Shown: positions 50,974 to 60,502, counted from the first letter of the stretch. The stretch is DNA of 64,000 nt from Eubacterium sp. An11 (GCF_002161065.1 NZ_NFLV01000001.1:124001-188000), one strand, 5' to 3'. Made by a program: numbers and translations. The notes: generated by a model from the sequence alone, not told the origin.

Positions 50974-52377
50974 TTATTGATCCTCCAGACATTCATATAA
51001 AAGTCTCACCGCTTCGGAAATGTGGTCCGTCTCCAGATAGGAGTAATTGATAATGAAAATATGTTCCACATTTTCCGGAGGCTGGTGATAGTACTGAGAC
51101 AGGCAGGTCAGGCGCAGTCCCCGGGCCAGCGCCCGTTCCATGATGACTGAGTCAGAAATATTTGTATCAACCCGCATGAGAAAATGAAGGCCGGCGTCCT
51201 CCTCCGTGATGGTGACAAGGGAGGAGAGCGGGCTTTTTTTGATGGCCGATAAAAGACAGTCCCGTTTCTTGTGATAGGCGTTGCGCATCCGGTTGATATG
51301 TTTCTCAAAAAATCCCTCCCGGATAAAGCGCATCAGGGCGTACTGTTCGAAGTTGGACACGGTACAGGAATAGAAACTCATCTTCCTGAGGAAACGGGCG
51401 GCCAGGGAAGGCGGCAGCACCATGTAACTGATACGCAGGGTGGAAGAAAGACTCTTGGAAAACGTGTTGATGTAGATGACTTTTTCCATGATATCAATGC
51501 TCTGGAGCGCGGGAATCGGCCGTCCGGTCATCCGGAATTCACTGTCGTAATCGTCCTCAATGATGTAACGGGAGTCGGATTTTGCCGCCCAGCTGAGAAG
51601 TTCGTAGCGCCGGCTCACCGGCGTGATGATTCCTGTGGGGAAATGGTGAGAAGGAGAAATATGCACCACATCGGCGCCGCTTTCTTCCAGCCGGTCAATA
51701 CGTATACCCTGGGTATCCATGTCAATAAACCGATAGTCCACCTGATAGCTGTCGTAAATCTGCGCGATTTTCTCGTAGCCCGGATTTTCGATGGCATATA
51801 TTTTGTCAAATCCCAGGAATTGTACCAGGAGACCATAAAGGTACTCGGTTCCGGCACCTACAAAAATCTGTTCCGGCTCAACGTGGATATCCCGGAATTG
51901 GCGCAGATAACCGGCAATGGCTTCCCGGAGCTCGCGGATGCCCCCGCAGGGGGATTTGGTCATAAGTTCCGTGTTTCTTTCCTGCATGGTTTCCCGGATC
52001 AGTTTGGCCCAGACAGAAAAGGGAAAATGTTCCGGCCGGGTCTGGTTGCTGGAAAAGTCTGCAAAAAACTGCGGCCGGTTTTCCGGCGGGGCAGCCGGTG
52101 CCTCAGAGAAGGCCGGCCGGGCCATGAGTTCCGGTGAGAAATCTGCAACGTAATATCCTTTTTTTGCAACAGAATAGATGTAACCTTCTGATAAAAGCTG
52201 GGCGTAGGCATTTTCCACGGTGATGGGGCTGACGCCCAGATTTTTGGCAAAGCTGCGCTTGGAGGGCAGTTTTGCTCCGGCGCGGAGCGTTCCGTTGACA
52301 ATATCATTTTTGATACATTTATATAAATGTTCATAAAGAGGCGTTGTTCCGATATCATGAAATGAATAGGTAAGCAT
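50974..52377 (-). CDS. MocR/GabR-type regulator (GntR HTH + aminotransferase)
   Basis: 467 residues. The N-terminal GntR winged helix spans about residues 8-78 (NGTLRAGAKLPSKRSFAKNLGVSPITVENAYAQLLSEGYI). A fold-type I aminotransferase domain follows, with the PLP lysine in NTFSKSLSSTLRISYM. Such proteins regulate vitamin B6 or amino-acid genes and are usually not catalytic. The start at 52377 is set by GGAG seven bases upstream. The divergent NUDIX gene could be its target. Confidence 0.92.
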   Translation of the reverse strand: MLTYSFHDIGTTPLYEHLYKCIKNDIVNGTLRAGAKLPSKRSFAKNLGVSPITVENAYAQLLSEGYIYSVAKKGYYVADFSPELMARPAFSEAPAAPPENRPQFFADFSSNQTRPEHFPFSVWAKLIRETMQERNTELMTKSPCGGIRELREAIAGYLRQFRDIHVEPEQIFVGAGTEYLYGLLVQFLGFDKIYAIENPGYEKIAQIYDSYQVDYRFIDMDTQGIRIDRLEESGADVVHISPSHHFPTGIITPVSRRYELLSWAAKSDSRYIIEDDYDSEFRMTGRPIPALQSIDIMEKVIYINTFSKSLSSTLRISYMVLPPSLAARFLRKMSFYSCTVSNFEQYALMRFIREGFFEKHINRMRNAYHKKRDCLLSAIKKSPLSSLVTITEEDAGLHFLMRVDTNISDSVIMERALARGLRLTCLSQYYHQPPENVEHIFIINYSYLETDHISEAVRLLYECLEDQ

Positions 52378-52452
52378 GGCGGTACTCCAATCTGTCTGTG
52401 CCGGTACGGACGCCATGTCCGCCGCCGGCGTGTCAAAATAAGTAATACCCTG

Positions 52453-52480
52453 ATTATACCTGTTCTGTAAAAAAATTCAA
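52453..52480 (-). promoter_or_regulatory. promoter of the MocR-type gene
   Basis: On the minus strand TTGAAT (52480-52475), 16 bp, TATAAT (52458-52453). Confidence 0.65.
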
Positions 52481-52577
52481 TGGGACAGGAAGTGCTTTTT
52501 CGAAGGTTTTATGATATGATACACACAGGAAAAATGCATAATAAAATAAAGATGCCATGGCAGAATTTGGAGGATTT

Positions 52578-53228
52578 ATGAAAAAAGAACAGATTAAAAA
52601 GCTATATGATTCAAAGTTTATGAAAATGTATGACCTGCAATATAAGGAAGGCAAGCATTATTACTGTGCCAGCCGGAGAGAAGAAGACCGTCTGCAGGCG
52701 GTGCTGCCCAAAGAGAAGTACGGGAGTCTGCCGCCGGACGGCGTCAGCTGCGTGGTGGTTCTCCGGGTGAAAGGAGAGGAGCCGAAGCTGCTTCTCAACT
52801 GGGAGTACCGTTATCCGGCAGGACAGTATCTTTTGAGTGTGCCGGCGGGGCTTGTGGAGGCGGAAGCCTGGAACAGCACCGAGGAAGCCATAAAAAATAC
52901 GGCCGTCCGGGAGCTGAAAGAAGAAACAGGTATTGCCGTGGGGGAAAAGGATGAGGTCAGCATCATCAATCCTTTTGTTTTTTCCTCGCCGGGAATGACC
53001 GATGAGGCCAACGCGCTGGTATACATGTCCATCAACCGCGATACCATGCCGGAACTGTCTCAGAGTGGAGCGGAAGGCTCGGAGAAGTTTGAAGGATGCC
53101 GGCTGGTGAGTCTGGCAGAAGCCAGAAAATATCTGGTGGACGGCAAAGATGAACACGGCATCTATTATCCGGTGTATACCTGGGCGGCACTCATGTTTTT
53201 TGTCACCTGTGAGTTTCTGAAATTGTAG
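52578..53228 (+). CDS. NUDIX hydrolase (ADP-ribose pyrophosphatase-like)
   Basis: 216 residues. The catalytic part of the Nudix box is E-x7-RELKEETG in NSTEEAIKNTAVRELKEETG; the usual leading glycine of the box is shifted by a short insertion (PAGLVEAEAWNSTE). WEYRYPAGQYLLSVPAG resembles the ADP-ribose pyrophosphatase subgroup. GGAGG is placed correctly for ATG 52578. It is divergent from the MocR gene. Confidence 0.88.
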   Translation: MKKEQIKKLYDSKFMKMYDLQYKEGKHYYCASRREEDRLQAVLPKEKYGSLPPDGVSCVVVLRVKGEEPKLLLNWEYRYPAGQYLLSVPAGLVEAEAWNSTEEAIKNTAVRELKEETGIAVGEKDEVSIINPFVFSSPGMTDEANALVYMSINRDTMPELSQSGAEGSEKFEGCRLVSLAEARKYLVDGKDEHGIYYPVYTWAALMFFVTCEFLKL

Positions 53229-53255
53229 ATGCAGCGGCAGGCCAGCCTGTTTTGC

Positions 53256-54320
53256 TTACTGCCCGGCGTCATAGCAGTAGGCAGCAGCGTTGCATCCGTA
53301 TTCCCAGTAGGAGCTGTCACTGCCGTAAGAGGAGATTTTTACAGTTCCCGCTTTCTGGGAAGCATGGAGCACCTGTCCGTTGCCCAGATAGATGCCGGTG
53401 TGATGTTCGCCGGAAAGATGATACAGAAGATCGCCCGGCGCGGCGTCAGTGATCTGACTGACAGAGTAAAAATAATGATCCATGGTGTCAGCCTGGGTGT
53501 AAGTCGTGTCGCCGATGGAGACGCCGGCGGCATGCTGGAAGGCGTCGCGGACGAGGCTGGAACAGTCGGCGTAGCCGTCGCTGTCCCGGAATTCCTGGCT
53601 GTAAGTGTCTCCCAGCCTGCCTTCGGCGTAGGAGATGGCGGCGGAGCGGAAGGATTCGATGCAGTCCTCCCGGGAAAGTACGGTACTCTGCGATCCGGAG
53701 TCGGAGTTCTCCGGTTTATTATCGCCCAGATAGATGGAATATACATAACCTTCCTGTCCGTTTTCCCGGCGGATACGGCTCCAGTTTCCGTCCACAGACA
53801 ACACCGAAACCGGTTCATTTACTGCAAGGACCGCCAGAACTTTGCAATGGCTGTTGGATTTTTTGCGCAGATTTACTTCTGTACTGTTGATGCAGGAGTC
53901 TCCTGACGCAGACGAAGAACGATCTGAAGGACTGTCTGACTCTGAAACAGAGCTGTCCGAAGGGGATCCGGAATCTGAAGTGTTTCCGGAAAGATAACTG
54001 TTATAAATGTAGCCCTGGACTCCGTCGATATTGACGGCGATCCAGTTGCCGGTCTGTCCGGTCCTGGTGACTTCTGTGCCTGCCGGCACCGCAAAATAAA
54101 TGGAAGAATCCGAAGAAGGACCGCTTCTTACATTGACGCCGTCCGTGGTGAACAGCTGATCAGCTGACACAGCGGAGGGAAGAAGACAGAGAGAAAGAAA
54201 ACAGACGGACAGCGCTCGGCTGATATGTCTGCGGGCGAATCGGCACCTTGGCGCACGGCGTTTCCGGTGATAGCGCGGCGCTTCGGGTGCGGAATGGGTG
54301 GGTGCTGTTTCATAATTCAT
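53256..54320 (-). CDS. secreted NlpC/P60 peptidase with two SH3 domains
   Basis: 354 residues. After an unusually long basic N-terminus (about 35 residues), a signal segment ends near SAVSAD. SH3_3 domain 1 is at about 56-110 and domain 2 at about 142-200, separated by a Ser/Asp-rich linker. The C40 catalytic domain spans about 220-354 with C253 (YADCSSL), H307 and H319. It cleaves peptidoglycan stem peptides. AGGAGAG precedes ATG 54320. Confidence 0.93.
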   Translation of the reverse strand: MNYETAPTHSAPEAPRYHRKRRAPRCRFARRHISRALSVCFLSLCLLPSAVSADQLFTTDGVNVRSGPSSDSSIYFAVPAGTEVTRTGQTGNWIAVNIDGVQGYIYNSYLSGNTSDSGSPSDSSVSESDSPSDRSSSASGDSCINSTEVNLRKKSNSHCKVLAVLAVNEPVSVLSVDGNWSRIRRENGQEGYVYSIYLGDNKPENSDSGSQSTVLSREDCIESFRSAAISYAEGRLGDTYSQEFRDSDGYADCSSLVRDAFQHAAGVSIGDTTYTQADTMDHYFYSVSQITDAAPGDLLYHLSGEHHTGIYLGNGQVLHASQKAGTVKISSYGSDSSYWEYGCNAAAYCYDAGQ

Positions 54321-54523
54321 ACGTATCACTCTCCTGTTGTTTTTGTCCGGCCAGTACGTCATTTTACTGGCGTTTCCTGTGCAGTGTTGTCATAGATATT
54401 TATACTATAGCACGGGTTTTTGGTAAAAACCAGCATATTTGAACAAATAACATGTTTTTATTTGTGAAAAAAAGAAAAAGAAGAGGAAGATCTTCCACAT
54501 AAGAAAGGATTTTATAGTATAGA

Positions 54524-55633
54524 ATGAAAAAAGAATGGTATCAGAAAAGGAAAAAAAGAATGGTTTTATGGGCTGCGATTTTTGTGGCGGGTATTTTCTG
54601 GCTGGGATTTTCCGGAAAAACCTGCCGGGCAGCGGCGTTGTCGGCGCCGGAAGGGCTGCTTGCCAGCGGAGTGAATGATTCAGTGGTTCTTTCCTGGGAA
54701 CCGGTGAAGGGCGCCGATGGGTATGAAGTGTATGAAAAAGCCGATGGTCAGGACAGCTGGACCATGGTGAAAGCCACTGCCAAAAAGAAGGCCATACTTT
54801 CAGACAGAAAAAGCGGGACCAGGTACATTTACCGGGTCAGAGCTTATAAAGTGAAAAAAACGAAAATCAAATACGGAGTTTACAGCAAAAAAAGCGATAC
54901 CACGGTACCTGTACAGGCGACCACAACCCTGCGGAATTTCCTGAAAGTTTCTCTGGCTCCGGTGGGATCCACCATGTACATCTGGGGAGGCGGATGGAAC
55001 AAAGCGGATAACGGCGCCGGAAAGGATGCTCTGCGTATCGGCCTGAATCCTCAGTGGAGGACTTTTGCCTCAAAACAGAGAGCTTCCTATAATTACCGCA
55101 ATTACCGGTATAAAAGGGGATACGGGCTGGACTGTTCAGGTTTTGTGGGCTGGACGGTTTACAACTCTCTGCATACTTCCAGGGGAAAAGAGGGAGAGGG
55201 CTATGTGGATAAGGCGAAAAATCTGGCAAAAAATTATGCGGAAAATGGATGGGGAACTTTCCGGAAAGCGTCCGCTGTCAAAGACTATAAGGCCGGAGAT
55301 ATTATGTCCGGTTCCGGTCATGTCTATATTGTGATCGGTTCCTGTGCGGATGGCAGTGTGGTGCTCGTTCATTCCAGCCCTGCCGGTGTGCAGCTTTCCG
55401 GCACAGAGGCGCCGTCCGGAAAGAAGAATTCTAAAGCGGTGAAGCTGGCGGATAAATATATGAAAAAATATTTTCCATCCTGGCACCGCCGTTTTCCGGA
55501 CAACGCCAGAGGTGCTTCCTATCTGCATTACAGTCGGTTCCGCTGGGATGTCAGCGGCAGTGCGGTCATGGAAGATCCGGATCATTACAGGGATCAGTCA
55601 GCAAAAGAAGTTCTGAAAGATCTGTTTTCCTGA
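54524..55633 (+). CDS. secreted NlpC/P60-like protein with fibronectin III domain
   Basis: 369 residues. A signal anchor at about 12-36 (cleavage near CRAAA) leads to an Fn3-like domain at about 40-130 (VVLSWEPVKGADGYEVYEKADG...YIYRVRAYK). A C40-like domain follows with C204 in YGLDCSGFVGW, H266 in GSGHVYIVIG and H283. It is a likely cell-wall hydrolase or amidase. It is divergent from the other NlpC/P60 gene; the RBS AAAGGA is rather distant (about 14 bases). Confidence 0.85.
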   Translation: MKKEWYQKRKKRMVLWAAIFVAGIFWLGFSGKTCRAAALSAPEGLLASGVNDSVVLSWEPVKGADGYEVYEKADGQDSWTMVKATAKKKAILSDRKSGTRYIYRVRAYKVKKTKIKYGVYSKKSDTTVPVQATTTLRNFLKVSLAPVGSTMYIWGGGWNKADNGAGKDALRIGLNPQWRTFASKQRASYNYRNYRYKRGYGLDCSGFVGWTVYNSLHTSRGKEGEGYVDKAKNLAKNYAENGWGTFRKASAVKDYKAGDIMSGSGHVYIVIGSCADGSVVLVHSSPAGVQLSGTEAPSGKKNSKAVKLADKYMKKYFPSWHRRFPDNARGASYLHYSRFRWDVSGSAVMEDPDHYRDQSAKEVLKDLFS

Positions 55634-55783
55634 AAGAGGATTGCATTTGAAGAGAGAGGCTTTCCCTGAGAAAGCAGCTGTGGTATACTATCAGTAATCT
55701 TGCCGGCCTGCGCGTAAATATGTCGTCGCTGCCGCGGGCAGGCAGAAAAGAGCGGAAGTTTTCTGCAAAAATCAGGAGGAGAA

Positions 55784-56440
55784 ATGAAACGAAGAGTGCA
55801 GTCGCAGGTGACTATGCAGAAGGTGGTTCCCAATGTCACGGATGCCTACCGGGCGCTGTGGGATATCCCGGAGGATCACGGGAGCGTTGGCTTTATTGCC
55901 TGTGATAATGAAGATGTAATGTGGCTCGCCCTGGACGACGCCACCAAGAAAGCCAAAATAGAGATTGTCCACGCAGAGACCGTGTATGGCGGCGTGGACT
56001 ATTCCTGGAGCAGATACGGCGGAGAGATCACCGCTGTTCTCTCCGGAGAGAATGTCTCTGATGTGCAGAGCGGTATCCGCTACGTGAAGGATTATATTGA
56101 GAACCGGTCTGCCTGTTATATGCTGGACGAGGAAGGAACCCTTGGTTATTACGCCGACTGGATACCGAGGGCCGGACGCTTTTATCAGAAGAAACTGGGG
56201 ATACCGGAAGGAATGTCTCTTGCTTATCTGGTCAGTACCCCGGTGGAGAGCACTTATGCGCTGGATAAAGCGCTGAAGGCCAGCGATACGAAAGTATCGG
56301 AACTGTTCCGCCCGCCGACCAGAGTCAACACCGGCGGGGGTGTTCTTACAGGGACGGAGTCAGCCTGCCGGGCGGCGGTGCAGGCTTTTGCCGAGGCAGT
56401 AGAATACTGTGCATTTCATCCAATGGAGGTAGAAAGATGA
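55784..56440 (+). CDS. eutL: EutL-like microcompartment shell protein 1
   Basis: 218 residues, the size of EutL (219), with two BMC domains in one chain. The segments STPVESTYALDKALKASDTKV and PTRVNTGGGVLTGTESACRAAVQAFAEAV align closely with the C-terminal half of EutL (G-I-D-A-A-L-K-S-A-D and L-T-G-S-x-x-A-C). EutL forms trimeric gated shell tiles. No other eut or pdu structural or enzyme genes adjoin it. RBS AGGAGG. It overlaps the paralogue by 4 bp. Confidence 0.85.
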   Translation: MKRRVQSQVTMQKVVPNVTDAYRALWDIPEDHGSVGFIACDNEDVMWLALDDATKKAKIEIVHAETVYGGVDYSWSRYGGEITAVLSGENVSDVQSGIRYVKDYIENRSACYMLDEEGTLGYYADWIPRAGRFYQKKLGIPEGMSLAYLVSTPVESTYALDKALKASDTKVSELFRPPTRVNTGGGVLTGTESACRAAVQAFAEAVEYCAFHPMEVER

Positions 56441-57090
56441 AAGTAATCAGAATGCAGACCAAAATGCTCAGCCAGAAGATCATTGCGAATGTATCGGATG
56501 AATTTGCCAGAGTGTACCAGCTGCCGGAAGGGCATCAGAGTGTGGGCTTTTTCTCGGTGGACAACGATGACGCCGGGTATCTGGCTGTGGATGACGCCAC
56601 CAAAAAGGCGGATATCAAAGTGATTCATGCGGAGACCTTCTATGGAGGTTCCACCTGTTCCTGGAGCCGGTACGGCGGCAGCGTTTTTGTTATGTTTTCC
56701 GGTCCGAAGGTGGCGGATGTGAAGAGTGGTCTTGCTTACGTCAAAGATTTCATTGATAACCGGACGGAGCTCTGTAATTTTGACGGGGACAGAGGAACGG
56801 CCTTTTATGCCCAGTGTGTGCCTCGTTCCGGGAAGTTTTTTAAAGATTTTTGCGGTATCGAGGAGGGAACGGCTTACGCCTATCTGGTGGGAGGCCCCAT
56901 CGAGACCAATTACGCTTTGGACAAAGCCTTAAAAGCCGGAGAGACCCGGATTGCCAGATACTGGTATCCGCCGTCTCACGCGAACTCCAGTGGAGCGGTC
57001 CTTGCGGGAACAGAATCCGCCTGCCGGGCGGCAGCCAGAGCTTTTGTGGATGGCCTTCAGCATGCCATCGCACATCCGCTGGAGATTTAA
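56437..57090 (+). CDS. eutL: EutL-like microcompartment shell protein 2
   Basis: 217 residues, a tandem paralogue of the preceding gene with clear similarity along its length (VDDATKKADIKVIHAETFYGG versus LDDATKKAKIEIVHAETVYGG in part; GTESACRAAARAFVDGL at the end). Translation is coupled through ATGA. Two EutL-type proteins together without hexameric BMC-H partners suggests a mixed trimer or a role outside a classical microcompartment. Confidence 0.85.
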   Translation: MKVIRMQTKMLSQKIIANVSDEFARVYQLPEGHQSVGFFSVDNDDAGYLAVDDATKKADIKVIHAETFYGGSTCSWSRYGGSVFVMFSGPKVADVKSGLAYVKDFIDNRTELCNFDGDRGTAFYAQCVPRSGKFFKDFCGIEEGTAYAYLVGGPIETNYALDKALKAGETRIARYWYPPSHANSSGAVLAGTESACRAAARAFVDGLQHAIAHPLEI

Positions 57091-57455
57091 CTTTATATTC
57101 AGACTATAGAAAGAACTGTCAGACGAAATGTTTTCGCCGGGCGGTTCTTTTTCATATAAATCCCATATCCAGATCTACAGAGGAAAAGTCTTTTGAAAAA
57201 TCAGGAATAAATCCAGAAAAAAATGGAAAAATAAAAATAGAACGTCTTGTGCCGGGATAAAGTAATAGTGTGACAGAAACAAAATCTGATATATCTTATG
57301 GGAAAAATATACAAAAAAACTAAAAAAATAAATTATAAAGTGGATAAAAGGTAAAAAATAAAAAAAATCTTGCAAAAACACGAAAAAAACTGATAAATTA
57401 TATATAAAGGCAATAAATAACTGCATTTTGTTCATGAGAAAGAGGGCTGATAGAA
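57091..57455. other. intergenic region before carD
   Basis: Starts with a terminator, continues with about 250 bases of AT-rich sequence without a gene, and may hold a promoter (TTGCAA at about 57372, 18 bp, TAAATT). Nothing else recognised. Confidence 0.5.
57109..57153 (+). terminator. terminator of the eutL-like pair
   Basis: AAAGAACTGTC pairs with GGCGGTTCTTT (with G-U), with an inner CGAAA/TTTCG arm, followed by TTC. Confidence 0.7.
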
Positions 57456-57953
57456 ATGTTTGAAAAAGGTGAATATATTATTTACGGCAGCAACGGCGTT
57501 TGTGAAGTCCAGGACTATATGAATGCAGCAGGAGAAGGGGACAACAGAATTTATTATGTTTTGGCGCCGATGCGTTCCAAGGGAAGCACGATTTTTTCAC
57601 CTGTAGACAACCAGAAAGTTTTTATGCGTAAAGTCATGACGAAAGAAGAAGCCAGAGAGCTGCTGAGGGGCATTCCGGAGTATGAAGATATGGAAATCCG
57701 GGATTCCAGAACACAGGAACAGCAATATAAAGAAATTTTGCAAAGTGGGAATTCCACAGAATCGCTCCGGCTTTTGAAAGCATTGTATGAGCGGAAAAGA
57801 AAAAGAGAAGCGGCTGGCCGGAGGATTACGGCGGTGGACGAGAAGTACCTGTTTCTGGCAAAAGATTGTCTGCTCAATGAGCTGTCCATTGCGCTGGATA
57901 TGGATGTGGAGGATGTGGACAAGATTCTGGCAGATAAAATCAGAGAAGAATGA
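57456..57953 (+). CDS. CarD family transcriptional regulator
   Basis: 165 residues. The N-terminal CarD/TRCF RNA-polymerase-interacting domain is FEKGEYIIYGSNGVCEVQDYM...YYVLAPMRSKGSTIFSPVDN. The C-terminal part is helical and binds promoter DNA in homologues. CarD proteins stabilise open promoter complexes. AGAGGG is a modest RBS. It is followed by the aspS unit. Confidence 0.92.
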   Translation: MFEKGEYIIYGSNGVCEVQDYMNAAGEGDNRIYYVLAPMRSKGSTIFSPVDNQKVFMRKVMTKEEARELLRGIPEYEDMEIRDSRTQEQQYKEILQSGNSTESLRLLKALYERKRKREAAGRRITAVDEKYLFLAKDCLLNELSIALDMDVEDVDKILADKIREE

Positions 57954-58079
57954 CAACGATATGACATTTTCGGCGGTATTATGTTCCGGAAGAAGGGAAA
58001 ATCACGGCTGAAAGAAGAATTGTTCGAAAATTTTGAAAGAAATGCAAAGAAAAACTGCAGAAATTTAAAAAAATAAGTC

Positions 58080-58108
58080 TGGACAATTAAAAAAAATTAT
58101 GATATGAT
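58080..58108 (+). promoter_or_regulatory. aspS promoter
   Basis: TGGACA (58080-58085), 17 bp, TATGAT (58103-58108), just ahead of the T-box leader. Confidence 0.65.
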
Positions 58109-58111
58109 AGT

Positions 58112-58397
58112 CACGATAATTTGATAAAGCAATGCGATGACAAAGAGAAGTAGCGCAGATTATCGCTCCCAGTGAGCGGAGGACAGTGGGAACTCCGCAG
58201 AATGAATCCGCGTGAATAACACTTTACCAGCAGCAATCTGAAAGCAGAGGAATCCGTCTTCTGTCAGTAGGTGCGCCGTAGCTGTGCGATAAACAGCAGC
58301 AGTGAAATTTGAGTGACTGCAGCAACGGGGCTGCGGTAATTCGGGTGGTACCACGGTCATATTCCGTCCTGAACGTTTAGTTCAGGGCGGTTTTTTT
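58112..58397 (+). ncRNA. T-box riboswitch leader of aspS
   Basis: The T-box bulge sequence TGGTACCACGG is at 58346-58356. The leader begins with the typical ACAAAGAGAAGTAG at the base of stem I, contains the AGTGAG and GGGAACTCC stem I elements, and ends in a terminator CCGTCCTGAAC/GTTCAGGGCGG (58364-58390) with seven Ts. Uncharged tRNA, presumably tRNA-Asp from the downstream gene, would stabilise the antiterminator. I did not fix the specifier codon. Confidence 0.92.
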
Positions 58398-58430
58398 GTT
58401 TTTCTGCCAAGCCATGCACAGAAATCACGG

Positions 58431-58729
58431 CAGCTGCATGAAGAAAGCTTGCTTTCGAAAAGCAGTGATGTGATTTCTGTATAGGGCGCGCAGCGACATC
58501 GAGAAGAAGCGGAGCGGATTCGAGATGGATGGCGAAGGCAGAAAAACAAGGGCAAGCCAGGAAGAAAGAAGCAGCTGCATGAAGAAAGCCTGCTTTCGGA
58601 AAGCAGTGACGTGATTTCTGTATAAGGCGCGCAGCGACATCGAGAAGAAGCGGAGCGGATTCGAGATGATGGCGAAGGCAGAAAAACAAAGGCAAGCCAG
58701 GAAGAAAGAAGCAGCTGCATGAAGAAAGC
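58431..58729 (+). repeat. 141-bp tandem repeat between T-box and aspS
   Basis: CAGCTGCATGAAGAAAGC recurs at 58431, 58572 and 58712, giving two nearly identical units of 141 and 140 bp (one GAT triplet slip) plus an 18-bp partial third. Each unit contains ATTTCTGTAT, GGCGCGCAGCGACATCGAG and small inverted repeats such as TGCTTT/AAAGCA. It occupies the leader mRNA between terminator and start. No coding potential is credible. Confidence 0.9.
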
Positions 58730-58750
58730 CCCGGAAAGAAAGGAGAAAAT

Positions 58751-60502
58751 ATGAGTACATCAAACATTTACAGAGACGTTACTTTAGATAAAATCAGTGA
58801 GCAGGATGTGGGAAAGACCCTGCGGGCCGCCGGATGGGTGGAAAATATCCGCGACCACGGCGGCGTGTCTTTTATTGATCTGAGAGATATGTACGGCGTG
58901 CTCCAGGTGGTTATGAGAGATACCTCTCTTCTTGAAGGAATTAATAAAGAAGACTGCATTTCAGTGGAAGGTGTCATGGAGCACCGGGATGAGGAGACTT
59001 ATAATCCAAAGATTCCGACGGGAACCATTGAACTGGAAGCACATAAAGTGGATATGCTGGGAAAGGTATATAAACCGCTGCCATTTGAGATTGTGACTTC
59101 AAAGGAAAATCATGAAAATACCCGTCTGAAATACCGCTATCTGGATCTCAGAAACCGGAAAGTCAAAGACAATATGATCTTCCGTTCCAAAGTTATCAGT
59201 TATCTGCGTGAGAAGATGACGGAGATGGGATTCCTGGAGATCCAGACTCCGATTCTGTGCGCTTCCTCTCCGGAGGGGGCCAGAGATTACATTGTGCCGT
59301 CCCGGAAGTTTAAAGGTAAATTTTACGCACTGCCGCAGGCACCACAGCAGTATAAGCAGCTGCTCATGGTTTCTGGCTTTGATAAATATTTCCAGATCGC
59401 CCCTTGCTTCCGTGATGAGGACGCGAGAGCGGACCGGTCGCCGGGAGAGTTCTATCAGCTGGATTTTGAGATGAGTTTTGCCACACAGGAAGATGTGTTC
59501 CGTGTGGGAGAAGAGGTGCTGGCGGACACATTTAAGAAGTTTGCGCCGGAAGGGTATGCGGTGACAGAGGCGCCGTTTCCGGTGATCAGCTACGCCGAGG
59601 CCATGCTTTCGTTTGGTACGGATAAACCGGATCTTCGTAATCCTCTCCGCATCATCGACGTGACAGAATTCTTCCAGCGGTGCAGTTTTAAGCCGTTCCA
59701 CGGTCAGACTGTACGTGCCATCAAGGTGTCTGAGAAAATGTCCAAAGGTTTCCATGAAAAACTGCTGAAGTTCGCGCAGTCCATCGGAATGGGAGGACTC
59801 GGTTATCTGGAAGTGCTGGAAGACGGCAGCTATAAGGGACCAATTGATAAATTTATACCGGAAGATATAAAAAAAGAGATGGCCGAGCTGGGCGGCCTGG
59901 TGCCGGGAGATACCATTTTCTTTATCGCGGACAAAGAGAAACAGGCATCCCTCTATGCCGGACAGATCCGGACGGAACTTGGAGAACGGCTGGATCTTCT
60001 GGAAAAGAACGCATACCGTTTCTGTTATATCAATGACTTCCCGATGTATGAATACGATGAAGAGCAGAAGAAAATCATCTTCACCCACAACCCGTTTTCC
60101 ATGCCGCAGGGCGGCCTGGAAGCGCTCAACACAAAGAATCCGCTGGATATTCTGGCATATCAGTATGATATTGTCTGCAACGGTGTGGAATTATCCTCCG
60201 GAGCTGTGCGGAACCATAATCTGGATATTATGGTCAAAGCCTTTGAGATTGCCGGCTATACGGAAGAAGATCTGCAGACCAAATTCGGAGCACTGTACAA
60301 TGCGTTCCAGTACGGAGCCCCGCCGCATGCGGGTATGGCGCCGGGCGTGGACCGCATGATCATGCTTCTTCGCAACGAAGAAAATATCCGCGAGGTCATC
60401 CCGTTCCCGATGAACGGAAACGCGCAGGATGTCATGTGCGGAGCGCCAAACGAAGTGTCCGAGATGCAGCTTCGTGAGGTACACATCAAGATCAGAAAAT
60501 AG
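58751..60502 (+). CDS. aspS: aspartyl-tRNA synthetase
   Basis: 583 residues, bacterial-type class II AspRS. An N-terminal OB-fold (GWVENIRDHGGVSFIDLRD) precedes motif 2 (FRDEDARADRSPGEFYQLDFEMSF) and the GAD insert; motif 3 is GAPPHAGMAPGVDRMIMLL near the end. It charges tRNA-Asp (whether also tRNA-Asn cannot be told). RBS AAAGGAG. It is controlled by the upstream T-box. Confidence 0.97.
   Translation: MSTSNIYRDVTLDKISEQDVGKTLRAAGWVENIRDHGGVSFIDLRDMYGVLQVVMRDTSLLEGINKEDCISVEGVMEHRDEETYNPKIPTGTIELEAHKVDMLGKVYKPLPFEIVTSKENHENTRLKYRYLDLRNRKVKDNMIFRSKVISYLREKMTEMGFLEIQTPILCASSPEGARDYIVPSRKFKGKFYALPQAPQQYKQLLMVSGFDKYFQIAPCFRDEDARADRSPGEFYQLDFEMSFATQEDVFRVGEEVLADTFKKFAPEGYAVTEAPFPVISYAEAMLSFGTDKPDLRNPLRIIDVTEFFQRCSFKPFHGQTVRAIKVSEKMSKGFHEKLLKFAQSIGMGGLGYLEVLEDGSYKGPIDKFIPEDIKKEMAELGGLVPGDTIFFIADKEKQASLYAGQIRTELGERLDLLEKNAYRFCYINDFPMYEYDEEQKKIIFTHNPFSMPQGGLEALNTKNPLDILAYQYDIVCNGVELSSGAVRNHNLDIMVKAFEIAGYTEEDLQTKFGALYNAFQYGAPPHAGMAPGVDRMIMLLRNEENIREVIPFPMNGNAQDVMCGAPNEVSEMQLREVHIKIRK

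Noticed and set aside
51271-52137. Plus-strand frame of 288 codons opposite the MocR-type gene
   Set aside because: Antisense shadow without start signals or domains.
58431-58729. Tandem repeat considered as a CRISPR array
   Set aside because: Units are 140-141 bp and contiguous without unique spacers; no cas genes in the window.
59099-60088. Minus-strand frame of 329 codons opposite aspS
   Set aside because: Antisense shadow; composition typical of reverse-complement coding and no start signals.
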